A stretch of 19,112 nucleotides of DNA, taken from contig VBPQ01000004.1 of NCBI GenBank assembly GCA_005877185.1, positions 1 to 19,112 of the forward strand, given 5' to 3'. Within the stretch, counting starts at the first letter, position 1. Each line of letters opens with the position of its first letter. The notes below the pieces were generated by a model. It had not been told where the DNA came from and did not search any database. It worked only from the letters and a program-made list of their open reading frames with translations. Of this stretch, positions 12,640-19,088 are shown piece by piece. The DNA is from Nitrososphaerota archaeon (GTDB taxonomy: Archaea > Thermoproteota > Nitrososphaeria > Nitrososphaerales > Gagatemarchaeaceae). The position numbers and the translations under genes were made by a program.

Positions 12640-13676
12640 ATGACGCCCGTGGACTTTGCTAGGCGAAGCGCCTTCTCTCTGCTCAGCTTGTTCCGCGAGA
12701 GAATCGTGTAGCGTTCAGGTCTTATGGAGCTCGCCTTCACTAGGGCCTCGACGACCTGCTCCTCCTTCAGGTCCATCGCCGACGCGGTCGTCGGGGCCTT
12801 TACGTGCTCGAGGGCGGACCTGACTCCCTCCCAGTCGAGCCCGTGCAGCTTCGACATCATTATCGTCCCGACCCCGCACTTCTCGCCGTGCAGCCCCACG
12901 CCGGGAGCGAGGAGGTCCAGGTAGTGGCTGAAGAGATGCTCGGCGCCGCTGCAGGGCCTGCTCGAACCCGCTATCCCCGCCGCCACCCCGGCGCTTATCA
13001 GCGCCTCGACGATGTCTCTCACGCTGTCCATCCCAAACTCGCCTATCTTCTTCGAGCCTTCAAGGACGACAGCGGCACTCATCAACGCCAGGCTCGCGGC
13101 GTAGCTCCCGTAGTACTCCCCCTGCACCTCGTGGGCGAGTTGCCAGTCCTTCACAGCCGTCATCTTGGAGACTAGGTCTCCGCAGCCTGAAGAGAGTAGC
13201 CTGCGAGGGGCGGAGGATATGACGCGGACGTCGGCGAGGATCCCGACGGGTGGCTTCGCTTTCACGGAGTAAGGCCTGTCGAGCCCCTTTATCGAGGCGA
13301 AGGGACTAGAGATCCCGTCGTGCGAGGCGCTCGTCGGGACGCTGAAGAACGGGAGGTCTCTCTTGAAGGCCGCGAGCTTTCCCACGTCGACGCTCTTGCC
13401 ACCGCCGAGCCCTATTATGCAGGAGGCACTCCTCGCAGCCGTCATCACCCTCTCGACATTCTGGATGTCGGCCGCGGTCACCTTTACCCACTCCACCGAC
13501 CCGTTCAGAGACGAGCTTACGACTTCACTTACTTTCTCGTGGACCCGCGTCCCCGCGGCGACGACCGCCTTCTTTTTCGTCCCCCCCTCCTCGACGAAAT
13601 CACCCAGCCTCGCCAGCACCCCCCGTCCGATGAGGATCCTCGTCGGAAACTCCATGAGGTGCGCCGAATCGCTCAC
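12636..13676 (-). CDS. egsA: sn-glycerol-1-phosphate dehydrogenase
   Basis: 346 residues, the archaeal enzyme that reduces dihydroxyacetone phosphate to sn-glycerol-1-phosphate, setting the stereochemistry of archaeal membrane lipids. Visible: the N-terminal IGRGVLARLG, the NAD(P)-binding IIGLGGGKSVDVGKLAA, the VPTSASHDGISSPFAS block, SGCGDLVSKMTAVKDWQLA, and the metal-binding histidines in SGAEHLFSHYLD and GLHGEKCGVG. The start is GTG 13676, because the TATA-like box at 13699-13706 lies about 26 nt upstream; ATG 13655 seven codons on is an alternative, giving MEFPTRILIG. It follows aCPSF1 by 30 nt but seems to have its own promoter. Confidence 0.95.
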   Translation of the reverse strand: MSDSAHLMEFPTRILIGRGVLARLGDFVEEGGTKKKAVVAAGTRVHEKVSEVVSSSLNGSVEWVKVTAADIQNVERVMTAARSASCIIGLGGGKSVDVGKLAAFKRDLPFFSVPTSASHDGISSPFASIKGLDRPYSVKAKPPVGILADVRVISSAPRRLLSSGCGDLVSKMTAVKDWQLAHEVQGEYYGSYAASLALMSAAVVLEGSKKIGEFGMDSVRDIVEALISAGVAAGIAGSSRPCSGAEHLFSHYLDLLAPGVGLHGEKCGVGTIMMSKLHGLDWEGVRSALEHVKAPTTASAMDLKEEQVVEALVKASSIRPERYTILSRNKLSREKALRLAKSTGVI

Positions 13677-13698
13677 GAAGTTTTCTACAGGGCTGACG

Positions 13699-13706
13699 AT
13701 ATAAGT
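13699..13706 (-). promoter_or_regulatory. egsA: TATA-like box of egsA
   Basis: On the minus strand CTTATATC follows directly on the aCPSF1 stop codon (13709-13707) and is centred about 26 nt before GTG 13676, a textbook leaderless spacing. It makes separate transcription of egsA likely in addition to read-through from aCPSF1. Confidence 0.6.
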
Positions 13707-15620
13707 CTAGTATAGACGTATCGCTTCTTGCACGGCTGGGTGAATCGCGGGCACTCTGTAGATCCGCTGTATCGCGTAAGCGAGGTTCTCGACCTTCCTC
13801 TTTTCTCCGTGGTTGACGATGACCTGCTGAATCTTCGGCCTGAGCTTCCCGATGAACCGGATTATCTGGTTGTAGTCGCTGTGCCCGCTGAAACCCTCAA
13901 CCTTCTGGACCTTACACCTGACGTCCACGATCTTGATCTTCCCGTTCTCCTCCATCAGGCTCGCCTGACTCGACCCGTCCAGGACCCTCCTCCCGAGTGT
14001 CCCCTGCACCTGGTAAGAGACGAAGAGCATCTTGTTCTTCTCGTTTGGGGCTATGCTCCCGAAGTAGTCCAGGACGGGACCCCCCTCGAGCATCCCTGAC
14101 GTGGCCATGATGATCGCGGGCCCTTCCCTAAGCGCCTCCTCCCTGTTGGAAGGGTGTTCGATCGCGGTGAAGTACTCCGAGAGGAAGGGGTTCGTACCCT
14201 CGTCGAGCATCATCGTCCTCAGCTCTCTCGAGAGGTAGTCGGCGTAGGAGACATGAATCGCAGTCGCCTCGGAAATCATCCCCTCGATGAAGACCGGAGT
14301 CTCGACGAGAGATTTGTTCTTCATGTACCTGTCGATGACGAGGAGTATCTCCTGTGCGCGTCCAACCGCCGGGATCGGGATTAGCACCTTTCCGCCCTCT
14401 TTCAGGGTCCCGTTTATCGCGTTCACGAAGTTCATCTCCACCTCCTCCCTCAGAGGCATGATGTCCTCCTTCGCTCCGTAGGTGCTCTCCGTGATGAGAG
14501 TCTCGACCCTCGGATAGTTCCAGGTGGCCGAGTCGAGGAGCAGGGTCCTGCCGTACTTGTAGTCTCCGCTGTAGACGACGTTGTGCGCCCCTTCCCCGAT
14601 GTGGAGGTGGACCGTCGAGGATCCGAGTATGTGCCCCGCGTTGTTGAGGACAAGCTTGATGTCAGGCGAGATGTCTGTCACCATCCCGTACGGCAGAGTG
14701 ATGGCGTGCTGAATCACGTCCCTGATGTCCTTCTGGTCGTAGATTACCCTCCCCCCCTCTATCCGCGCGATCTTGACGAAGTCGTTCTGGAGGAGAGTCA
14801 TCAGGGGAAGGGTCGGCTCGCTGCAGTAGACCGGCCCGTCGTAGCCGAACTTGTAGAGCGCGGGGAGGAAGCCCATGTGGTCCAGGTGGGAGTGGCTGAT
14901 TATGACTCCGTCAATCTCCTCGAGCCCCACGTCGGCCCAGTCCAGGCGGGGGTACGCATCCCAGTTGTTGCGGGCGCCGGGATGTATTCCGCAGTCGAGG
15001 AGGACCTTGCTCTCAGATGTCTCCATGAGGAGGCAGGACCTCCCCACCTCCTGAAAGGCGCCGAGAGTCTTGATCGTCACCTGCTCCGAAGAGGTGAGGC
15101 GTGGGCGGAAGATGGATTCTCCCAGGTCCCTCAGAAAAAGCTCCCTCACAGCGTTACCCGACTTGAGGGCGAAGTTCACATTCTGTATCGCCGTCGAGGT
15201 CAGGTGGGGTGCCTTCCTCACCTTTATCTTCCATCCGGTCTGCTCCATCGCGTTCCCGAGGTCGAACCCCCCCTCCTGCGAGAGGACCTTCGGGTTGCCC
15301 ACCTCCGCTGTAACCTCGCCCAGCGCGTCGTCGAAGAAGTAGCTCGCTACCGCCGCCTCTTGGGGGAAAAGCCTGTCGAGGATCGCCCTCGCCTCGTCCT
15401 CCGGTTTCCTTATCGACTTCTCCGTCCTCGTCACCACGCGCTTCTTGAGTGAGTTCACGATCTCCGAGATGATGTAGTTGTTTTTCTGCAGGTAGTTTGG
15501 ATTCTTGGTGTAGAGAGCGATCCTGGGCCCTTCGTACTCTATCCTTGTGATCTGAGCCTCCGCTGGGATGTTGTTCAGAATCGTGCTCATCAGGTTGACC
15601 TGATTTGCCTTCTGTGCCAA
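13707..15620 (-). CDS. aCPSF1/FttA: KH-domain beta-CASP ribonuclease and transcription termination factor
   Basis: 637 residues, the usual size. aCPSF1 (FttA) is the archaeal relative of CPSF73; it cleaves nascent RNA and ends transcription. An N-terminal region with two KH RNA-binding domains (about 1-175; N-terminal ILNNIPAEAQITRIEYEGPRI is characteristic) precedes the metallo-beta-lactamase domain with DCGIHPG and HSHLDH (243-248), then NAGHILGSSTVHLHIG and YSGDYKYGRT, and a beta-CASP insert. The C-terminus has GFSGHSDYNQI and VNHGEKRKVENLA, the last zinc ligands. The start is TTG 15620, 3 nt after the stop of the Thr1-bearing psmB; ATG 15590 is a less complete alternative. A psmB-aCPSF1 neighbourhood is known in other archaea. 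Intergenic distance is too small for a promoter of its own. Confidence 0.96.
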   Translation of the reverse strand: MAQKANQVNLMSTILNNIPAEAQITRIEYEGPRIALYTKNPNYLQKNNYIISEIVNSLKKRVVTRTEKSIRKPEDEARAILDRLFPQEAAVASYFFDDALGEVTAEVGNPKVLSQEGGFDLGNAMEQTGWKIKVRKAPHLTSTAIQNVNFALKSGNAVRELFLRDLGESIFRPRLTSSEQVTIKTLGAFQEVGRSCLLMETSESKVLLDCGIHPGARNNWDAYPRLDWADVGLEEIDGVIISHSHLDHMGFLPALYKFGYDGPVYCSEPTLPLMTLLQNDFVKIARIEGGRVIYDQKDIRDVIQHAITLPYGMVTDISPDIKLVLNNAGHILGSSTVHLHIGEGAHNVVYSGDYKYGRTLLLDSATWNYPRVETLITESTYGAKEDIMPLREEVEMNFVNAINGTLKEGGKVLIPIPAVGRAQEILLVIDRYMKNKSLVETPVFIEGMISEATAIHVSYADYLSRELRTMMLDEGTNPFLSEYFTAIEHPSNREEALREGPAIIMATSGMLEGGPVLDYFGSIAPNEKNKMLFVSYQVQGTLGRRVLDGSSQASLMEENGKIKIVDVRCKVQKVEGFSGHSDYNQIIRFIGKLRPKIQQVIVNHGEKRKVENLAYAIQRIYRVPAIHPAVQEAIRLY

Positions 15621-15623
15621 ACT

Positions 15624-16277
15624 CTAATTGTGTCCCGAAAACTGAGCCAGGAGCTTCTCCTTCTCCTGCTCCGTGATCTCCCTGTACCCGCCCTTGTCGA
15701 TGACGGCGACGTCGAAGTGGTCGCCTGTAGCTACGTTCCGCTTCATCGCCCCGAGTATCGCCTTCGCGGCGAGGGGGTATCCCTTCGAGGTGGGCAGTCC
15801 CTCCTTGAACTCCGCCTCCAAGATTCCGTAGGCCACGGGAGAGCCGCTACCCGTCGCGACCACGTGCTCCTGACTCACCGAACCGAAGAAGTCGATGTTG
15901 TACATCGAGCCACCCGACTTGTCCACCCCACCCACGAGAACGTCCGCGATGTAGGGGTAGAGTCTGGAGGCGAATAGGACGTTCGAAACGAGGCGCGCGG
16001 CCGACTTCACGGGCATCTCACGCGTCTTCTCGATTCTGTAGGCGCTTGTATAGTACTTCAGGGTGTCTACGATGCTCTGAGCATCGGCGACGACCCCGGA
16101 GATGGTCATCGCTATGTTCTCGTCTATCTGCAGAAGCTTCCTCCCCCTCCGGTGAGCTATGAACCCGCCCGAGGTGACCCTCGTGTCGGTGGCGAAGACC
16201 ACACCGTCGCTGCAGACGAGCCCCACGGTCGTGGTCCCATGGTATACTAGGGAACCCGGGAATTCTTTTCTATCCAA
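15624..16277 (-). CDS. psmB: Proteasome beta subunit with catalytic Thr1
   Basis: 217 residues. A 14-residue propeptide (MDRKEFPGSLVYHG) is followed by the autoprocessing site and TTTVGLVCSDGVVFATDTR, so Thr1 (residue 15), D17 and K33 (in RRGRK) are all in place, and GSGSPVAYG supplies the Ser129 region. This should be the peptidase of the 20S ring. Unusually, the motif that is RDxxSG in Thermoplasma reads KRNVATGD, so the equivalents of D166 and S169 are Asn and Thr. The start is TTG 16277; no ATG is available, and a CTG eight codons earlier is a weak alternative. It precedes aCPSF1 by 3 nt. The TATA-like box near 16350 would give a leader of around 45 nt, longer than for most genes here. 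Confidence 0.95.
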   Translation of the reverse strand: MDRKEFPGSLVYHGTTTVGLVCSDGVVFATDTRVTSGGFIAHRRGRKLLQIDENIAMTISGVVADAQSIVDTLKYYTSAYRIEKTREMPVKSAARLVSNVLFASRLYPYIADVLVGGVDKSGGSMYNIDFFGSVSQEHVVATGSGSPVAYGILEAEFKEGLPTSKGYPLAAKAILGAMKRNVATGDHFDVAVIDKGGYREITEQEKEKLLAQFSGHN

Positions 16278-16344
16278 CCTATTGACATCTCTCGTCAGTC
16301 AGACCACGCAGATACCTGAACGGTGACTTAGAGAGAATCCCTTT

Positions 16345-16355
16345 GGTTATTTAAC
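16345..16355 (-). promoter_or_regulatory. TATA-like box of the active psmB/aCPSF1 unit
   Basis: On the minus strand the stretch GTTAAATAACC lies between sepF and psmB. Transcription would start near 16324, leaving a leader of about 45 nt before TTG 16277. No clear Shine-Dalgarno sequence is seen in front of the TTG. Confidence 0.5.
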
Positions 16356-16382
16356 GTTTCTAGTGAATCCTTTCGCCGGCCG

Positions 16383-16742
16383 CTACTGGAGCCCGCGCCA
16401 GATCTTCACGCCGGGTGGAGTTATCACCACTCGCTCGTCGCCCAGCCTGGCGATGTCTCCCCCGATCGCGGTCGCAAATTCGTAGAGCTGCTCGACGGAG
16501 GACTTCAGCTCGTCGACGCTCTTCTGAGCAAGAGGGGTGACCTTGAGGATGATTATCGTCTTCTTGGTTACATCCTCCTGGATTTTCGGGATCTCGTCTA
16601 TCGACCTGAGCGCGAGGGCCTTGAGCAGGATGCCGGCTCCCTTCCCCTCGAGGCTCTTCTCCTCCTCTTCAACCACTCCCGACGACAATTCTTTTCCACC
16701 TGCTTTTCGATGCGTTGCCTCCCTGTTATTAAAGATAGACAA
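16383..16742 (-). CDS. sepF: Archaeal SepF, membrane anchor of FtsZ
   Basis: 119 residues. The SepF core of about 80 residues is clear: AGILLKALALRSIDEIPKIQEDV, then TIIILKVTPLAQKSVDELKSSVEQLYEFATAIGGDIARLGDERVVITPPGVKIW, with the typical ending ITPxGV. SepF dimers tether FtsZ to the membrane at mid-cell in FtsZ-dividing archaea. The N-terminal 35 residues (MSIFNNREATHRKAGGKEL, then a Glu-rich linker) are polar and do not look like a strong amphipathic membrane helix. The start is TTG 16742; in-frame upstream codons offer no other start. It follows the PUA gene by 31 nt. No ftsZ is in the window, so FtsZ-based division is inferred from sepF alone. Confidence 0.88.
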   Translation of the reverse strand: MSIFNNREATHRKAGGKELSSGVVEEEEKSLEGKGAGILLKALALRSIDEIPKIQEDVTKKTIIILKVTPLAQKSVDELKSSVEQLYEFATAIGGDIARLGDERVVITPPGVKIWRGLQ

Positions 16743-16773
16743 GGGCGCGCATCGGCGGCGACTCGGGTAAAGG

Positions 16774-17256
16774 CTAGACTAGCTTGTAGAGATTCCAGAA
16801 ACTATCACCGACGTAGTGCAGGTTCTTCAGGGACGGTCCCTTCTGCACCCGCGTCATCTCGGAGCTGCTGAGGAGGGACCTCCCTACCGCTATCCCCCTC
16901 CCCTTCTTCTCCTCCCTGACGACCACCAGTCTACCAGCCTCCCCCCAGTCGTCGAAGGAGCGTATCCCTGGCCTCATCACATCGGCTCCGTTCAGGACGA
17001 ACTTGATCGCGCCCTCGTCCACCCTGGCAGATGGGAAGAGCCCGAGGGTCTCATGTGACCCGAGGAAGGGGACCGTCTCCTCGCCCGTCTCGATGAAGGT
17101 GTACCTCTTGTCGAGGCTCACGAAGATAACCCCATCGCTCGGTTCGGCGGACGAGACCTGCGCAGAGCGGGGGATGTCGAGGCTGACGGAGAGCTTCTCT
17201 CGGATCCTATCGATCGTTTCTTGCGAGTCCCGGTGGGAGAGGACCCATCTCTTCAT
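16774..17256 (-). CDS. PUA-domain RNA-binding protein (archaeal MCT-1-like)
   Basis: 160 residues from ATG 17256; GTG 17259 directly before it is the other choice. An N-terminal pre-PUA domain (MKRWVLSHRDSQETIDRIREKL, then VIFVSLDKRYTFIETGEETVPFLG) is followed by a PUA domain (about 85-155) with SARVDEGAIKFVLNGADVMRPGI, a standard PUA opening, LVVVREEKKGRGIAVGRSLLSS, and a C-terminal GDSFWNLYKLV. This architecture is that of the MCT-1/Tma20/eIF2D-like archaeal proteins that bind tRNA or the ribosome, but the target is unknown. It is divergent from lsm with one AT-rich box between them (17277-17287), about 22-27 nt before this start, which implies a leaderless mRNA. It leads the PUA-sepF-psmB-aCPSF1 series. 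Confidence 0.85.
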   Translation of the reverse strand: MKRWVLSHRDSQETIDRIREKLSVSLDIPRSAQVSSAEPSDGVIFVSLDKRYTFIETGEETVPFLGSHETLGLFPSARVDEGAIKFVLNGADVMRPGIRSFDDWGEAGRLVVVREEKKGRGIAVGRSLLSSSEMTRVQKGPSLKNLHYVGDSFWNLYKLV

Positions 17257-17276
17257 CACCGTCTGGCCATCTCACA

Positions 17277-17287
17277 CTTAAATAAAC
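17277..17287. promoter_or_regulatory. TATA-like box between the PUA gene and lsm
   Basis: CTTAAATAAAC is the only AT-rich element between the divergent genes. On the minus strand it is 22-27 nt before the PUA start, ideal for a leaderless mRNA. On the plus strand it is about 48 nt before lsm ATG 17329, or 36 nt before the in-frame TTG 17317. Shared use is inferred. Confidence 0.6.
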
Positions 17288-17328
17288 GCCACAAGACGCA
17301 AGAAAGAGACGTCGGTTTGTCCGTCGAC

Positions 17329-17547
17329 ATGGCGGTGAAGGTCCTGGACGAGAGCGTGGGGAAAGTCGTCCTAATCAAGCTGAAGGGCGGGAAGGTCATC
17401 CGGGGTGCCCTGCAAGGGTTCGACCAGCACATGAACCTCTCCCTCGAGAGGGCGGAGGAGGTCAACGAGGACGGGAAGACGAGCTCCTTGGGAACCCTCA
17501 TCGTAAGGGGAGATAACATAATCATGATCTCCCCGCCACCCAGCTAG
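17329..17547 (+). CDS. LSm (Sm-like archaeal) RNA-binding protein
   Basis: 72 residues, a complete Sm fold. Sm1 motif: VGKVVLIKLKGGKVIRGALQGFDQHMNLSLERA, with the diagnostic FDxHMNL that binds uridine. Sm2 motif: LGTLIVRGDNIIMISP, with the RGDN pattern. Archaeal LSm proteins form heptamer rings that bind U-rich RNA and tRNA precursors. ATG 17329 is chosen; TTG 17317 would add four residues (SVD before MAV). In many archaea lsm is followed by the ribosomal protein L37e gene; here that gene is absent and an unrelated coiled-coil gene follows after 84 nt. The adjacent PUA gene is also RNA related. Confidence 0.93.
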   Translation: MAVKVLDESVGKVVLIKLKGGKVIRGALQGFDQHMNLSLERAEEVNEDGKTSSLGTLIVRGDNIIMISPPPS

Positions 17548-17573
17548 TCCGCTCGCACGCCCGCGCTGGCACG

Positions 17574-17585
17574 CGCGCATGCGCG
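17574..17585. repeat. 12-bp perfect palindrome between lsm and the coiled-coil gene
   Basis: CGCGCATGCGCG is self-complementary over 12 bp. It lies 27 nt after the lsm stop and about 9 nt upstream of the TATA-like CCTAATAA. It may be a protein-binding operator, a weak hairpin in the lsm transcript, or chance in GC-rich DNA. Confidence 0.4.
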
Positions 17586-17593
17586 ACCCGAAA

Positions 17594-17601
17594 CCTAATA
17601 A
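17594..17601 (+). promoter_or_regulatory. TATA-like box of the coiled-coil gene
   Basis: CCTAATAA, preceded by the BRE-like CGAAA, is centred about 34 nt before TTG 17632, so the mRNA would carry a leader of under 10 nt. Confidence 0.4.
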
Positions 17602-17631
17602 CTCCAAGCTTCGAGTACCGAGAGCGTTCCC

Positions 17632-18300
17632 TTGGCCGACCCCCTGACCGTTCTTCTTGCGGGCCTAGGAGGCGGGCTCGTAGGAGTCGGAGCTTCCTAC
17701 TACGCGTTCTACTCGAAGCCCAAGCCCGCGAAGGCTCTCACGCGGGATGATGCGGGTAGGCTGAAGACCGCGACCTTCTCGCTGGCGGAGCTGGAGCGGT
17801 CGAGGAGGGAGATGAGAACGATAGTTCTCGAAAGAGACCTTCTCTCTTCGGCGCTGATGAAGCTCTACGAGGCGGAGACCGAGGGGAGGATCACAAAGGA
17901 GGAGAGGGAGATGATAACGAAGAGGTACACCGGGCAGATAAAATCGTTCGAATCGAAACTGAAGGACGTGGAGCTTGTCGTCGAGGTCGGGGAACTCGAG
18001 AGGTTGAGGGACGACCTGCTCTCTCTCTTCAGGGATAAGGTTCAGAACATCGAGGCGAGGCTCGAGCAGGCTAAGGAGAGGCTGGCCCCCGCCGCGGCAC
18101 CCGAGCTAGTGAGGAGGGAGGTGCAGGTGAGGCGGGTCGAGCGCGCGGATGACCTCGAGAAGGTGATCGAGAGGAAGACCGCGAGACCAGAGGTGTCCGA
18201 GGCGGAACGGAGGGTGAAGGCGATCCGCGACGAAGTGATGGAGGCCCTCACGAAGCTGGAGCAGATCGATTTAGAGAAGAAGCAGCAGGAAAAGGCCTGA
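17632..18300 (+). CDS. Membrane-anchored coiled-coil protein, function unknown
   Basis: 222 residues from TTG 17632. One N-terminal membrane segment (about 5-27, VLLAGLGGGLVGVGASYYAF) is followed by a basic stretch (SKPKPAK), so the long charged remainder should lie in the cytoplasm. Residues about 40-215 are rich in Glu, Arg, Lys and Leu with heptad-like spacing, broken by AAAPELV near 160, and predict two helical coiled-coil sections. It has no enzyme motif, Cys or zinc site. A bitopic anchor plus a coiled coil recalls structural or cell-division proteins, but the sequence does not match CdvA or ESCRT-III patterns I know. Its stop overlaps the rpiA ATG (TGATG), so the two are translationally coupled. 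sepF lies about 0.9 kb away on the other strand. Confidence 0.7.
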   Translation: MADPLTVLLAGLGGGLVGVGASYYAFYSKPKPAKALTRDDAGRLKTATFSLAELERSRREMRTIVLERDLLSSALMKLYEAETEGRITKEEREMITKRYTGQIKSFESKLKDVELVVEVGELERLRDDLLSLFRDKVQNIEARLEQAKERLAPAAAPELVRREVQVRRVERADDLEKVIERKTARPEVSEAERRVKAIRDEVMEALTKLEQIDLEKKQQEKA

Positions 18301-18983
18301 TGGAGAAACTCCGGCCTGGGCTGAGGGGGGTGGCCGAGAGGGTCGCCAGTTCAATAAACAACGGGACACTCCTCGGGTTGGGGAGCGGTTCCACGGTCGC
18401 CGGGCTCCTTGAGGAACTCTCTCCCATACTCGTCGTGAAAGGGGTGACCCTTATCGGCGTTCCGACCTCAACCCAGATTGAGACCGTCGCCACGGAGAAC
18501 GGGATATCCATCGTCCCCTTCCCCGGGACTGTTGATTTGGTCATCGACGGAGCCGACCAGGTCGATAGGAGGCTGAACCTCATCAAGGGAGGGGGAGGGG
18601 CCCTCATGAGGGAGAAGGTGTTGATGAGCAGCGCGAAGAAGGTTGCGGTCGTCGCGGGGGAGGAGAAGTTCGCCCCGAAACTCTGCACGGGCGGAGTGAA
18701 GGTTCCGGTCGAGGTGGCTCCTTTCGCGCGAAAGAGCGTGAAGGCGAAACTCTCTCAGCTGGGGGGTGCCGCGGAGGAGCGTCTCCTCCCGAAGGGTTAC
18801 CCTTACTTCACCGAGAATGGGAATGTGATTCTGGACACGAGTTTTGCCCCGGTCGACGAGCCCGCCTCCCTGGAAGGGAGGGTGAAGAACATCCCCGGCG
18901 TAGTGGAGGTGGGGGTCTTCACCATCAAACCCATCACCGTATACAAGATCAAAGAGGGCGGAACATTCGAGGTTCTGGGCTGA
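18300..18983 (+). CDS. rpiA: Ribose-5-phosphate isomerase A
   Basis: 227 residues, normal for RpiA. It interconverts ribose 5-phosphate and ribulose 5-phosphate, feeding nucleotide and aromatic amino acid synthesis. All signatures are present: GLGSGSTVAGLLEEL (26-40), GVPTSTQIE, VIDGADQVDRRLNLIKGGGGALMREK (81-106, with the conserved acid and the catalytic lysine region), VVAGEEKF, then PVEVAPFA, and the C-terminal FTIKPITVYKI. ATG 18300 overlaps the upstream stop by 1 nt (TGATG). A downstream gene has its own promoter at the window edge. Confidence 0.95.
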   Translation: MEKLRPGLRGVAERVASSINNGTLLGLGSGSTVAGLLEELSPILVVKGVTLIGVPTSTQIETVATENGISIVPFPGTVDLVIDGADQVDRRLNLIKGGGGALMREKVLMSSAKKVAVVAGEEKFAPKLCTGGVKVPVEVAPFARKSVKAKLSQLGGAAEERLLPKGYPYFTENGNVILDTSFAPVDEPASLEGRVKNIPGVVEVGVFTIKPITVYKIKEGGTFEVLG

Positions 18984-19078
18984 CGATTGAAGAGCTCCTC
19001 CTCCTGGGCCTGGGTCTGATTTGCCTCGGGCACGCGTCTCGCAATAAAGCCGGGCGGTTTAGCCAATGCGAATTGAGT

Positions 19079-19088
19079 AAATTTATAT
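19079..19088 (+). promoter_or_regulatory. Strong TATA-like promoter at the right edge
   Basis: AAATTTATAT is centred 25 nt before a TTG at 19109-19111, just inside the window. This fits a leaderless gene that begins at the very end and continues outside. The 95 nt between rpiA and this box hold no other recognised signal. Confidence 0.55.

Noticed and set aside
14583..15452. Long open frame (289 codons) on the plus strand
   Set aside because: It is antisense to aCPSF1, has no recognisable domain, and its composition (many Arg, Val, His, Glu) is that of a mirror frame of a GC-rich gene.
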